Source: Metabacillus arenae
GTDB lineage: Bacteria; Bacillota; Bacilli; Bacillales; Bacillaceae
Assembly: GCF_014773385.1 (NCBI RefSeq)
Contig: NZ_JACXAI010000004.1
Span: 171,478 to 235,477 of the forward strand
Direction: 5' to 3'
DNA: 64,000 nt
The notes under the pieces are model-generated. The model saw only the letters and a list, made by a program, of their open reading frames with translations, had not been told where the DNA came from and did not search any database. Each line of letters begins with the position of its first letter. The stretch's first letter is position 1. Shown here piece after piece: positions 45,176-55,700 of the stretch. The translations under genes were made by a program, and so were the position numbers.

Positions 45176-45212
45176 AAAGGCACTTCTTCTAACTCGGGAG
45201 AGGTGCCTTTTC
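45176..45212 (+). terminator. Intrinsic terminator of sspE
   Basis: AAAGGCAC pairs with GTGCCTTT, extended by TTCT/AGAG with a G-U pair; ends in TTTTC. Confidence 0.75.
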
Positions 45213-45365
45213 AATTTGGAATTAGACTAAGCAGTGTTTTTTATAAGAAATCTTACTTCGACAAATGTTCTTAAACGTCTACATAAATAGTCAAAGGATT
45301 CGTATGATCTAAACAGAAATTTTATATGGAGAGTTAGCAAGTCGAAAATGAAAAAGGAGATACAA

Positions 45366-45623
45366 ATGATTCAGTTTGATCAATTAGTTGGGGAACAATT
45401 AAAAACGATGGATAAGCTGCTTGAGCTTCAATCAGAAATCGAACGATGTCAAGAAATTGAAAGTCAGCTCTCAGATCTTGAGCATTCAGCACAGCTCGGA
45501 ACCCTGCAAAAAGAAATCGAACATATGAAAAAAGAACTTTTGAATATTCAATGTATGTTTGAAAGACAAACAGAAGAAGTCATTGCTTCTTATCAGAAAA
45601 GTAAGGAAAAAACGATTGTCTAG
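45366..45623 (+). CDS. ygaB: YgaB coiled-coil protein
   Basis: 85 residues, almost wholly heptad-like helix (LLELQSEIERCQEIESQL; LGTLQKEIEHMKKELL). The ATG 45366 follows AAGGAG by 7 nt; the first ATG 18 nt upstream is also possible. Place and composition match B. subtilis YgaB. Function unknown. A hairpin terminator lies at 45769. Confidence 0.75.
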   Translation: MIQFDQLVGEQLKTMDKLLELQSEIERCQEIESQLSDLEHSAQLGTLQKEIEHMKKELLNIQCMFERQTEEVIASYQKSKEKTIV

Positions 45624-45768
45624 TTCTTCCTATAAATGACCTTTAAATAAAGATACCGGTAATTCGGCTATCTATTCTTCATCTACTCTCCCACCGCGGG
45701 ATACTTTATAAGTGATCGGCTTGTTCAGGACGAAACAAAAAAGTGTAACATAATCTTTATTAAATTTG

Positions 45769-45797
45769 GCCATTCTACACCGAATGGCTCTTTTGTT
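45769..45797 (+). terminator. Intrinsic terminator downstream of ygaB
   Basis: GCCATTC / GAATGGC with loop TACACC, then CTTTTGTTTT. Confidence 0.75.
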
Positions 45798-45907
45798 TTC
45801 AATTTAATAATGAAACCTTTATAATAAAGTATAAAAAAGTAAGCCTTTGTGAATGACTGAATCTAACTAGGATTTTACAAAGCGTCCACGGAAAGTAGGG
45901 GGAAAAA

Positions 45908-46432
45908 ATGGGTTTTCCCAAGGAAGGGGATAAAATACAAATACATAGCTATAAGCACAATGGTCTCATTCATCGAATATGGGAGGAAACAACCATCCTA
46001 AAGGGGACGCAAGCATGTATCATCGCTGCAAATGACAGAACCACAGTTACCGAATCTGATGGAAGAACTTGGATTACAAGAGAGCCAGCCATCTGTTATT
46101 TCCATACTAGGCATTGGTTTAATGTGATTGGGATGATTCGAAATGATGGTATTTATTATTACTGTAATATTAGCTCCCCGTTTGTTTGGGATGACGAGGC
46201 ATTAAAGTATATTGATTATGACCTCGATATTAAAGTCTTCCCTGATATGACCTTTAATTTGTTAGACGAGGATGAGTATGAGTACCATAGAAAACTGATG
46301 AATTACCCTGATGTCATTGATCTAATATTAAAAACCAATGTGGAAAAGCTAATTTGCTGGATCCGTCAGCGAAAAGGGCCTTTTGCACCTGAATTCATTG
46401 ACCAGTGGTATGAACGGTATTTAATTATTTGA
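45908..46432 (+). CDS. ygaC: YgaC, nucleoside tri/diphosphatase of the DUF402 family
   Basis: 174 residues, full-length UPF0374. The DUF402 core is seen in [20 protein letters not shown] and the [10 protein letters not shown] segment, whose Asp/Glu residues bind metal in the Staphylococcus homologue Ntdp. It hydrolyses nucleoside tri- and diphosphates in the cytoplasm (known for the family, inferred here). GTAGGGGG stands before the ATG. It is followed by a strong terminator. Confidence 0.85.
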   Translation: MGFPKEGDKIQIHSYKHNGLIHRIWEETTILKGTQACIIAANDRTTVTESDGRTWITREPAICYFHTRHWFNVIGMIRNDGIYYYCNISSPFVWDDEALKYIDYDLDIKVFPDMTFNLLDEDEYEYHRKLMNYPDVIDLILKTNVEKLICWIRQRKGPFAPEFIDQWYERYLII

Positions 46433-46448
46433 AATAGCATTCATGATT

Positions 46449-46503
46449 AATGCCTGCTCCTCAGGCAAATTGTGCTTTTGCCGGAGGTGACAGGCATTTT
46501 TGT
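46449..46503 (+). terminator. Intrinsic terminator of ygaC
   Basis: AATGCCTG / CAGGCATT outer stem with an inner CCTC-GGCAA / TTGCC-GAGG stem, followed by TTTTTG. Confidence 0.88.
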
Positions 46504-46512
46504 GTAGTGAAA

Positions 46513-46554
46513 GGTACCAGGTACTCGCGGTTCCTGGAACCGTGAGTACCAAGT
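46513..46554. repeat. Palindromic repeat GGTACCAGGTACTCGCGGTTCC type
   Basis: Nearly the same as the perfect palindrome at 52666-52712; here the right arm is partly degenerate (GAACCGTGAGTACCAAGTAC). It lies between ygaC and ygaD. Confidence 0.85.
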
Positions 46555-46576
46555 ACAAAAGGATAGGGGGAGAACT

Positions 46577-48322
46577 ATGGGTTCGATGAGACGGTATATG
46601 GCATTCGTTAAGCCTTATAAATGGCAGATTTTTGGAACGATATCGATTGGAATCCTTAAATTTGCCATTCCATTAGCCATACCGCTGCTTTTAAAATATG
46701 TTGTAGATGATATATTGCAAGGGAATCTTTCTGCAGATGAAAAAACATCGCGGCTATTTATGATTATGGGGATTGTATTTTTAGTTTTTACGGTTCTGCG
46801 TCCTCCGGTTGAATATTATCGGCAATATTTTGGGCAATGGGTTGGAAGTAAAATTTTATATGATATCCGCAACCAGCTTTTTACTCATTTGCAAAAGCTA
46901 AGCTTAAGATATTATGCGAATACCCGCGCCGGAGAAATCATTTCCAGAGTGATAAATGATGTTGAACAGACGAAGAACTTTGTCATTGTTGGTCTTATGA
47001 ATGTTTGGCTGGATATTATCACTATTTTAATTGCTATCATTATTATGCTTTTTTTGGATATTAAATTAACGTTAGTATCGATTGTTCTATTTCCTTTATA
47101 TGGACTATCGGTCAAGTATTTTTACAAAAAACTTCGCGATCTGACCCGCGTTCGTTCTCAGGCGCTTGCAGAAGTACAGGGACATTTGCATGAAAGGGTC
47201 CAAGGAATGCCGGTCATTAGAAGCTTTGCTATTGAAGATCACCAACAGCAGAAGTTTGATGAAGAGAACTCAAATTTTTTACAGAAAGCACTGAAACATA
47301 CTGATTGGAATGCTAAAACCTTTGCGGTAGTCAATACGATAACCGATTTAGCTCCTCTCCTTGTTATCACCTATGCGGGCTATCAGGTTATTCAAAGAAA
47401 TCTAACAATCGGGGAAATGGTAGCTTTTATCGGCTATATTGAACGTTTATATAATCCATTAAGACGGTTAGTAAACTCTTCAACTATTTTAACTCAAGCG
47501 GTAGCGTCAATGGATCGGGTATTTGAGTTAATGGATGAAAAGTATGATATTAAAGACAAACCTGATCCAATTGAAGCAAAAAATTTAAAGGGTAATGTGG
47601 AGTTTGATCATGTTACATTTCGTTACCAAGAGGACGAGCCTGTTGCTCTTCAGGATGTTTGCTTACATGTGAAACCTGGAGAAACTGTGGCTTTTGTAGG
47701 AATGAGCGGAGGAGGCAAATCGACACTAGTTAGTCTGATACCGCGATTTTATGATGTAACTTCAGGCAGGATTGTCATCGATGGCCATGATATTCGGGAT
47801 TACCGTGCCCAGAGCTTAAGGGATCAGATTGGAATGGTCCTGCAGGATTCATTCTTGTTTAGCGATTCCATTAAAGAAAACATATTAGTTGGAAAACCTG
47901 ATGCATCAGAGGAAGAGATAATCGAGGCTGCGAAAGCGGCAAATGCTCATGAGTTTATCTTAAAACTTCCAAAAGGGTATGACACTCCTGTAGGAGAGCG
48001 TGGAGTAAAGCTATCAGGCGGGCAGAAGCAGAGAATTTCAATTGCAAGGGTATTTTTGAAAAATCCTCCGCTCCTTATTTTAGATGAAGCGACTTCTGCT
48101 CTTGATTTAGAAAGTGAGCACTTAATTCAAGAAGCGTTAGAACAGCTCGCCAAAGATCGAACTACATTTATTGTGGCTCACCGCCTTTCGACAATTACGC
48201 ATGCCGACAAGATTGTTGTGATTGAAAATGGAAGAATTATGGAAACCGGCCAGCACTTTGAGCTTATGGCGAGCCAGGATGGGGCTTATAAACGTTTATT
48301 CGATATTCAAATGTTGGATTAG
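46577..48322 (+). CDS. ygaD: YgaD, ABC transporter (half-type exporter, ATPase plus permease)
   Basis: 581 residues. Six hydrophobic spans in about residues 15-310; nucleotide-binding domain with Walker [10 protein letters not shown], signature LSGGQKQRI, Walker [13 protein letters not shown] and the H-loop VAHRLST. It works as a homo- or heterodimer to export a lipid, drug or peptide; the substrate is unknown (MsbA/YgaD group). ATG 46577 follows AGGGGGAG. An IS element interrupts the interval to the next gene. Confidence 0.9.
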   Translation: MGSMRRYMAFVKPYKWQIFGTISIGILKFAIPLAIPLLLKYVVDDILQGNLSADEKTSRLFMIMGIVFLVFTVLRPPVEYYRQYFGQWVGSKILYDIRNQLFTHLQKLSLRYYANTRAGEIISRVINDVEQTKNFVIVGLMNVWLDIITILIAIIIMLFLDIKLTLVSIVLFPLYGLSVKYFYKKLRDLTRVRSQALAEVQGHLHERVQGMPVIRSFAIEDHQQQKFDEENSNFLQKALKHTDWNAKTFAVVNTITDLAPLLVITYAGYQVIQRNLTIGEMVAFIGYIERLYNPLRRLVNSSTILTQAVASMDRVFELMDEKYDIKDKPDPIEAKNLKGNVEFDHVTFRYQEDEPVALQDVCLHVKPGETVAFVGMSGGGKSTLVSLIPRFYDVTSGRIVIDGHDIRDYRAQSLRDQIGMVLQDSFLFSDSIKENILVGKPDASEEEIIEAAKAANAHEFILKLPKGYDTPVGERGVKLSGGQKQRISIARVFLKNPPLLILDEATSALDLESEHLIQEALEQLAKDRTTFIVAHRLSTITHADKIVVIENGRIMETGQHFELMASQDGAYKRLFDIQMLD

Positions 48323-48390
48323 ACTTTAAGGAAAAGTGTGGACATGATGTTCACGCTTTTTTGAAATGTAAAAAAAGGGTTTAGTTATTT

Positions 48391-49923
48391 ACTCAAACTT
48401 CGCAGACTGAAATCGACAAATAAGCCTAGATATAGTTAGGCAGACCGTGAATCCATTGCTGAAGTTGACTTTTAATTAGTTTTTGAATTGTTTTGTTTGA
48501 CTTTTTTAGGGTATCTTCAAGAAGCTCTATTAACTGCTGTAAAGCAACAGCCCAATCGAGTTCATTTACTTCATCACAAAGTTCATAGAAGAGTCCACCT
48601 ATGGTACGTTGGTCGCTGTTACAACGGTTTTGCCAAGATAATACAATATACCTTGAAAAGACAATGGTTGTATGGCTTATAAGTAAATCATAAGACATCC
48701 CTTGGAACTCTTTTTGTAGACGTAGTAGAGATTTGGTTGTCTTAAAGAAGACTTCAATATCCCAGCGCATTCCATAGATTCGAACAATTTCTTGTTCAGA
48801 AAGCGCACAGTCTGTGCTAAGAATCGCAAGCCATTCACTCTTTTTGTTGCGGTTTTGAACAAATACTACCTTTACTCGAACGCCATTTGCCATCGTTGTA
48901 TGAATGGATCTCAAGATTCCTTTTTTATCTGAGACTGGCGCGGCAACCTTATACAGTTGTTTCAAAGAAAGCCTTTGATTGTTAATCAAATAACGTTGAT
49001 TAGTGTCCTTGACCATACCAATCACGTCAAGACCAATCCCAACGATGGATTGTATAAGAGGTTGTTGTGTAAACCAAGTATCCATCAAAACATAATCAGC
49101 TGTTACACCTGCTTGTAATGCCCTTTCAATCATACTTGGAATGATGGTTGGAGCTGATTCCAGCGCTTCAACACGACGTTTATAGCCTGAGCAACGTTTA
49201 TCAATCTTCTCGGAAATCCCGTTAATCTGTGCGTTCTTTGAACTCAATAAAGAGAAGTCGAGAGGCATGAAAGTACAGCCATCTGACCAACCAAGAGTGA
49301 GCATACGGAACCCTTTATAGAAACGTTTATGCAAAGAAGAATGATCCATACAACGTGCGAGAAGTTCAACCTTTTTACTGCGATTTCGATCATATTTGGA
49401 ATCGTCAAATATCAACACTTTTGGACGATTTAAGTCTGTAAGACCATCCACTTTTTGAACGGCATGAGCACTTAAATAAGTTAAAAAGAGACGCCAAGCA
49501 AACATTGAATGATTCATAAAACGATAAACAGCGTCCTTAGCTGGGTAAGAATCTCCCTTCTTTGACTGTAAAAGGGTATACCAACTCTTATGATGAAAGA
49601 TTAAACAGAATATTAGTTGAAACAAATAGGAAGCTGTGAAGCCAAACTTCTTTGTAATTCCAGCTTTTCGGAGATGTTTAAACATCTCTAATTCACTGAA
49701 TACTGATTTTAATTCTTTTGATAGTTGATTGTTTTGGTCATTATGCTCTATCATATAGGAAGCACCTCTTCTGTTTGGTAGTGTTTTCTAGTCAATCACA
49801 CTATACCAAAGTATGAGGTGTTTTTTGTATTATTTAAGCACAAAGTCAAGGTTTATATTGGAATACAGAAGAACTAAATAGAATCAACCACTGTTCCTAA
49901 TTATTTAGGTGCGAAGTTTGAGT
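48391..49923. mobile_element. IS4-family insertion sequence, complete (1533 bp)
   Basis: Ends carry a perfect 14-bp inverted repeat: ACTCAAACTTCGCA at 48391-48404 and TGCGAAGTTTGAGT at 49910-49923. A 5-bp direct repeat TATTT flanks both ends (48386-48390, 49924-49928); as it is AT-rich it may be chance. Inside is one intact transposase gene on the minus strand. About 200 nt from the transposase start to the right end (49755-49923) hold its promoter and no gene. Confidence 0.88.
48426..49754 (-). CDS. IS4-family transposase
   Basis: 442 residues, frame intact. DDE parts: VLIFDDSKYDRNR (first Asp), DYVLMDTWFTQQPL (second Asp) and the YREK signature in YGMRWDIEVFFKTTKSL with the catalytic Glu. 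N-terminal region has the IS4 DNA-binding KHLRKAGITKKFGFT segment. Ribosome site AGGTGCTTCC lies before the ATG. The intact frame and ends suggest recent insertion. Confidence 0.92.
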   Translation of the reverse strand: MIEHNDQNNQLSKELKSVFSELEMFKHLRKAGITKKFGFTASYLFQLIFCLIFHHKSWYTLLQSKKGDSYPAKDAVYRFMNHSMFAWRLFLTYLSAHAVQKVDGLTDLNRPKVLIFDDSKYDRNRSKKVELLARCMDHSSLHKRFYKGFRMLTLGWSDGCTFMPLDFSLLSSKNAQINGISEKIDKRCSGYKRRVEALESAPTIIPSMIERALQAGVTADYVLMDTWFTQQPLIQSIVGIGLDVIGMVKDTNQRYLINNQRLSLKQLYKVAAPVSDKKGILRSIHTTMANGVRVKVVFVQNRNKKSEWLAILSTDCALSEQEIVRIYGMRWDIEVFFKTTKSLLRLQKEFQGMSYDLLISHTTIVFSRYIVLSWQNRCNSDQRTIGGLFYELCDEVNELDWAVALQQLIELLEDTLKKSNKTIQKLIKSQLQQWIHGLPNYI

Positions 49924-50124
49924 TATTTAAATTATTTACCTACTATTTTGTAGTGTGGAATGACATAAAAAACTACTCAATAAACAAAAAAATCAGTTGA
50001 AAAATTTTTAAAACCAAATGCAGAAATATAATATTTGAGTAAAAATGGGTGGGAAGGGATAAAGAAAAAGTTTGATTATTTCTCTGATCCTTTTTCTATA
50101 AAACCGCCTTTTACTTGAACACAT

Positions 50125-51111
50125 TCACCATTTTATTCTATGTAAAATAGGGGCAATTATATCGATTCTATTGGTCCAAACACCACCAGAATAGTTAGAA
50201 GGCAGTCTCTTGATATCCTCAGTTGTATCAAATCCTTCCGACCATCCTCCATCACCTGCAACAATAAACACTCTAGTTCCTGCATTTTCTAATCTATTTA
50301 TAAATTTATCCGGCCATCCCCACATCCATGGAGCATACTTCTCTGGAATATGAATCTGTGTATTGTGACAAGCAGAGGGAACATATCCTGTCCACCCTAC
50401 GGCAATATAAGGAAGCATACAATTTTTCATGGTATCCATTGACATGACACGAAGTTCTGGAAGAATTTCTTTTAATGTTTTTATAGGTTGGTCTCCACCA
50501 TAAACAGTTAGTTGACTCAAACGTTCTTTTGGCAGTTTAGAAAGATATTGGGCAAGGTGAACACCCTCTTCTGGGTTGTCACTTTTAATATGAATTAAAA
50601 ATGAGCCAGCTGGGAAATATGATATAACTTCATCAAGTGATGGCATAAGCCCTACTCCTTTACCACGAAACGGATAACTTTTTCCTTTGTCAGCGGTATA
50701 TCCATATCCAATGTCAAGGGACTTCAATTCTTGAAGGGTATGTTCCCTTGTAACCCCTTTTCCATCAGTGCGGCATTCCAATGTCCAATCATGGAAAACA
50801 GCAAAATGACCATCTTTTGTAGGTTGAATATCAAATTCAACTAAGTCAGCGCCAGCTTCAAAGGCTGCTTTCATAGATGGAATTGTATTCTCTAAGTAGG
50901 GATGCTCTGGCTCATATATTCTTTCAGCAGTACATGTATCATCTGTGATTCCTTCCATATGGAAAGTTTGTGCCATCCCTCTATGTGCCAGTAACAAAGG
51001 GGCTTCATCTCTAGCTTTAGTAAACAGAGGACTGTTATTTAAATACATGAAGAAAACTAAAATCACTAAAAATATGATAATCCTTTTAATATTACTTTTA
51101 ACTTTTTTCAT
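50125..51111 (-). CDS. Glycerophosphodiester phosphodiesterase, membrane-anchored
   Basis: 328 residues. One N-terminal hydrophobic anchor (about residues 9-25), then a GDPD domain: LAHRGMA (His43), VEFDIQPTKDGHFAVFHDW (acidic metal ligands and second His) and a C-terminal FIVAGDGGW. It releases glycerol 3-phosphate and an alcohol outside the membrane. Not in the homologous B. subtilis interval as I recall. Lies next to the IS element, opposite end to ygaD. Confidence 0.85.
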   Translation of the reverse strand: MKKVKSNIKRIIIFLVILVFFMYLNNSPLFTKARDEAPLLLAHRGMAQTFHMEGITDDTCTAERIYEPEHPYLENTIPSMKAAFEAGADLVEFDIQPTKDGHFAVFHDWTLECRTDGKGVTREHTLQELKSLDIGYGYTADKGKSYPFRGKGVGLMPSLDEVISYFPAGSFLIHIKSDNPEEGVHLAQYLSKLPKERLSQLTVYGGDQPIKTLKEILPELRVMSMDTMKNCMLPYIAVGWTGYVPSACHNTQIHIPEKYAPWMWGWPDKFINRLENAGTRVFIVAGDGGWSEGFDTTEDIKRLPSNYSGGVWTNRIDIIAPILHRIKW

Positions 51112-51384
51112 ATTTCTCCAACTTTTTTATATTTGATTACTACATTTATTGATAGTTTAGCATAGAACCCATTTATGGTACTTTTTTAGCCCAATTGGCT
51201 CAATAAGCCTTATTCTATTAAATCGTCCTTTTGATGTGAAATAGGGTTGGATTTTTACAACATTAACAAATGTAACAATTCTGTTTAAAATTAATAGAGG
51301 ATTTAGTCAACTAACTCAAGTTTTACATTTCACATCTAGATCATTATTGTCCTTATCGTACCGTTGAAGGAAATATTTTCTCCA
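51112..51384. other. Intergenic gap between the GDPD gene and the ygaE terminator
   Basis: AT-rich and without a coding frame, repeat or clear site. It should contain the GDPD promoter on the minus strand, but I see no convincing -35/-10 pair. Confidence 0.4.
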
Positions 51385-51415
51385 AAATAAAAAACCCAGC
51401 TTTCACAGCTGGGTT
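51385..51415 (-). terminator. Intrinsic terminator of ygaE
   Basis: AACCCAGC / GCTGGGTT directly past the ygaE stop, followed on the minus strand by TTTTTATTTT. Confidence 0.85.
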
Positions 51416-52487
51416 AGTTACCATTATTTTGGTTGATAATCTGTTCGTTTTCTTTTTGGTGATAGCTTTGAAAGCTGTTAATTAATATATCTAAATGCTC
51501 GAGCTGTTCGCTGTACTCCATAATATTTGAGACAAGCGGCATCAGGTGATAGAAGGAGTCTTGGCAGGCGCAGCTTGATTGATAGCTTAAATATGCTTCA
51601 ACCAATTTTTGTTTATTATAGACTCGTTCAGGTTCATGTGATGATTGCGGTTTGATTTTACCGACTAGCTTCATGTGGATGAGCTCATGAAAATGTAATA
51701 GGTAATCAAGCTCTGAGACAAGGATTTGCTGAAATTCTTTCGGCATGTTATGCAATTCGTTTTCTAATCGGTGCAATTTTCTTAATGTGTATAAAGCCCG
51801 GTTCGAGGTCACAAGCATTTGTCTGAACATGACTAATTTCCGGGACTTTGAGTATTCATTTCGTTTGAAGTAATGTCTTTCTTCTTTATAAAGTAAGTAG
51901 AGCTGGTCAAGCTTTATCATCTTTTCTTTTAGTGACTCGATATCTTCCTTTAACACACTATGTTCTGAAGCCTGCCGGATGTTAATTCTAATCCATTTTA
52001 TAATTTCCACGGTGTTTTCGACAATTTGATTGTACAGCTTCGTCTCATATTTTGGCGGGAGAAAAATAAGGTTTACAACAAATGCAGCCAAAACCCCTAA
52101 TAGCACAGTCGAAAAACGAATCAAAGCAAATTGGATAAAGTCCTCTCCGGGATTTTCTAAAATCGCAATAACAGTAACGAGTGCAACAGGTATTGTTTTT
52201 TCCATTTTAAGCTTTAAATTAATGGATATAACAATGACGGCGGTAAAGCCGATAACAAAAGGATGCGGACCAAATACAAGTCCAAATAATATAGCAATAA
52301 ATGCCCCAATTATATTCGCTTGGGCTTGCTCAATAACTGACAAATAAGAGCGATATATCGTGGGCTGAATCGCAAAGATGGCAGCAATTCCTGCAAAGAC
52401 TGGTGATGGAAGCTGCAGCACATTTGAAATCCATAAGGCAATCGTAATAGCAATTCCCGTTTTTAAAATGCGGGCACCGAGTTTCAT
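51414..52487 (-). CDS. ygaE: YgaE, aromatic acid exporter family protein (UPF0421)
   Basis: 357 residues. About four to six hydrophobic spans in residues 10-150 with the typical start MKLGARILKTGIAITIALWI, then a long cytoplasmic helical domain. Family members resemble ArAE/FUSC transporters that move aromatic carboxylic acids; substrate unknown. The nearest AAAGGA is 16 nt before the ATG, an unusually long spacing. Order ygaD-ygaE-(gltB)-hemL differs from B. subtilis only by insertions. Confidence 0.85.
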   Translation of the reverse strand: MKLGARILKTGIAITIALWISNVLQLPSPVFAGIAAIFAIQPTIYRSYLSVIEQAQANIIGAFIAILFGLVFGPHPFVIGFTAVIVISINLKLKMEKTIPVALVTVIAILENPGEDFIQFALIRFSTVLLGVLAAFVVNLIFLPPKYETKLYNQIVENTVEIIKWIRINIRQASEHSVLKEDIESLKEKMIKLDQLYLLYKEERHYFKRNEYSKSRKLVMFRQMLVTSNRALYTLRKLHRLENELHNMPKEFQQILVSELDYLLHFHELIHMKLVGKIKPQSSHEPERVYNKQKLVEAYLSYQSSCACQDSFYHLMPLVSNIMEYSEQLEHLDILINSFQSYHQKENEQIINQNNGN

Positions 52488-52665
52488 AGAATTAAAAAAG
52501 CATTCCTTTCATGAGTAAATTTTCTTGGTCATTTAGGAAAAAATTATAAAACCTTATTGCTTTTAAACGAGAGATTCCAATTTTGTTCCTAAACAATAAA
52601 GTAATATACACTCATTTCATCATTTATTCAAGATACTTTTCCCCGATTTATACAAAATTAAACAA

Positions 52666-52712
52666 GGGTACCAGGTACTCGCGGTTCCTGGAACCGCGAG
52701 TACCTGGTACCC
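52666..52712. repeat. Perfect 47-nt palindrome (23-bp arms)
   Basis: Arms start GGGTACCAGGTACTCGCGG and mirror as CCGCGAGTACCTGGTACCC around a single central T. Same family as 46513 and 13725. Lies just beyond the gltB stop and may act as its terminator. Confidence 0.92.
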
Positions 52713-52732
52713 TATAATAAATTAATTTGACA

Positions 52733-55700
52733 TCATTCTGTGGATACAGAAGGATCAGCTTGTTCTTTTTGAGGAACTAATTGAATGAAGTGGTTTTCTA
52801 CTTCATTCAATATCGGCTTTAGTTCGTCCGCTTCATCTGTCTGTCCGCTTTGTTCTAATGCGTCAATATAAATGGAAAGCAGCTCGAATACGTCAGATTT
52901 TCCTTGTTCTGAGAGTGAGCCTGTTTCGATTTTCGCGCCTTTTGCTATACGGCGCTCGATTGCTGATTTTGTAAGTCCCATTTCAGGCTGCTGGCGGACG
53001 TAAACGACTCCCCCAGTCATACCTGCACAAATCCATGGGCCTGGATCGCCTAATACAAGACCGCGTCCATTTGTCATATATTCAAAAGCAAAACCTTTAA
53101 TGTTTGCACCTACACCAATATTTCCAAGTTCATTAGCTGGAATCGGGGTCTTTACTTTTCCGCCGATGATGATGTCTGCACCGGATAATCTAATACCTGC
53201 TCTTGCATCAGCATTTCCTTGAACAAGTAAAAGTCCGCTTTGTGCTCCATAACCAAAACCTTTTCCGACAGAACCATTGTAATAGTTTCCATCCACCCCT
53301 TTTGATTTGAGGATTTTAATTTGGCCGCCAAAAGAAGTCTTCCCTGTTCCGTCTTGTGCTCCGCCTTCAACAAGAATGTTAATTCCGCTAGTATTGTAAG
53401 CACCAAGACCGTTTCCTAATACAGAGCCGTCTCTGTATTGAAGCTTGATGTCATCCAGCTCTTTGTAGGACCCATCCAATCTGCCGCGGACGCGGTGACA
53501 GGAAACTCGGCTTGCTAATACACGCTGCTCAGAAGTAACCCCTGAGAAATCACGTGATTCAAGTAAATCATCTTCATGATAATCCAGGTACTCTGCTCCG
53601 GCTGCTACAGCTAATCGTTTTTCTTCTACGCTCGCTGCAACCTCTTTATGAACAAGGTTTTGGATATCATTTGTTTTTAATAAATTTGAAAGATCCATTG
53701 CGTCTACACCTCTTGTTTGCTCTAGTAAATCTGAACGCCCTACGAGCTCTTGCAGACGATTAAAGCCAAGAGAAGCAGCTAAGGATTTTAGCTCAGTTCC
53801 AAAAGCACCGAACATATTCATTAAGCCTTGAACAGCCAAGTCATACTGGCGCGGAACAAATCTTCGCAATCCGTGCTCTTCTGCTTGGGATTCAGTTTCT
53901 ATTTGAGTGGCAATTCCGACATGGCACGTGTCTAGGTGACAGCCGCGGCATGTTGTACAGCCAATGGCAATCATGGAAAGAGTTCCGAATCCAACGCGGT
54001 TGGCACCAAGCAGCATAACCTTTACTACATCAAGTGCACTTTTAATTCCCCCATCGGCCCAAACTTCTACTTTATGGCGAAGTCCTGCTTCAAGTAAGGC
54101 GTTATGGGCTGCTTTTACACCTATTTCAACAGGCAATCCTACATATTGAAGCGCATGGATCCTTGCAGCACCTGTACCGCCGTCAAAGCCGCTTAACGTA
54201 ATAATATCAGCGCCTGCTTTAGCAATACCGACTGCGATTGTTCCGATGTTTGGGACAACAGGAACCTTTACCGCTACTTTCGCTTGATCATTTGCCGTTT
54301 TCAACTCTGTTATCATTTGCGATAGGTCTTCAATCGAATAAATATCATGGTTATTTGACGGTGAGATCAAATCAGAACCGATTGTCGCATTACGTGCTTC
54401 GGCAATTTTGGCTGTAACCTTAGAACCTGGAAGGTGTCCGCCTTCACCAGGCTTTGCCCCTTGACCAATTTTTATCTCTAATAAATTGGACGAGTTTAGA
54501 AGCTCAGCATTTACACCAAATCGCCCAGAAGCAACCTGCTGGCCGCGTGTTTTCGGATATTTCCCAAGCATATCCTTGATTTCTCCGCCTTCGCCATTCA
54601 TGCTGATCATGTTTAAACGATCTGCTGCTTCTGCGTAAGCACGGAAAGCGACTTCATTTTGGGAGCCAAATGACATGGATGCGATAACAAATGGCAGGTC
54701 ATGGTCGCCAACACCTAGATCAACTTTTTCAGCTGGAACGGAAGAATTGATTTTCTTTAAATCAGTTAAGTGTCGAATTGAAATTGGATTTTTTTCCTCT
54801 TGTTCAGTTAATTTTTCTCGATATCCATCATAGTTTCCTGATGAAGCAACATCCCCGATTGCCTTCCAAATGCGAGGGAAGATGTGGAATGTTTTTCCTG
54901 GTCTTGCTTTTTCATTTTCATAATCTTTCAATCTTTCAATAGCATCCTCTTTTAGACTCTTCAAATTATGTTTTAACTCTGCAGAGCCTAAGAAATTAAC
55001 AACTTTCAATTTATCGGAAATTTCAAGGTTTAATCCAATTGCAGAGAATAGACGGCCATAACCGCGAAGCTCATGAATGCCAATCGTTGAAATGACTTTT
55101 TCCAATCCTTTATTTAATGCATTAAAAAGGTTTACAACTGGAGTTACTGGACCGTCTTCTTCTGCTACTGTAGCAAACAGGATATAAGGGCTGATTAAGT
55201 TTGCACCTAGTCCGTAAGCAGTAATGATGTCATGCAATGACCTAATCGCTCCTGAACGAAGTAAAATCGAACAATTTCTTCTAATTCTTGCCTCCACTAA
55301 AGCTTGATCAATAACAGAAGTAACAAGGTGGGGGTCAATCCACAGTTCATGATCCTTGTGTGCCTTCTGATCCTCTAAAACTAAGAGGGCAGCACCATTT
55401 CGAACAGCGTCAATAGCTGCGTCTGCCAGTCTTGATAAGGCATCTTTCAGATCTTCTTTTTCATTAAATGTAGTATCAAGAATGGCAAGGGATTTATTGT
55501 TTGAAAACTGCTCAACAACCTGCTCATATGAAAGTTGATCTGTTTCTGAAGCAGCTGCTTGACCGATTTGCCCTTCTATTAACAATGGAGATGGGAGCTC
55601 TAAAACAAGCTCTTGTCCATGCTTTTCAACTAAAGATGGACGTTTTCCGATGATTGTTCTTGTGGAAAAATGTTCTGTTTCCCGATCACGGTCAATCGCA

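Noticed and set aside
46513..46576. T-box or other riboswitch before ygaD
   Set aside because: The structure is the dispersed palindrome family; no specifier, AG-bulge or T-box sequence is present.
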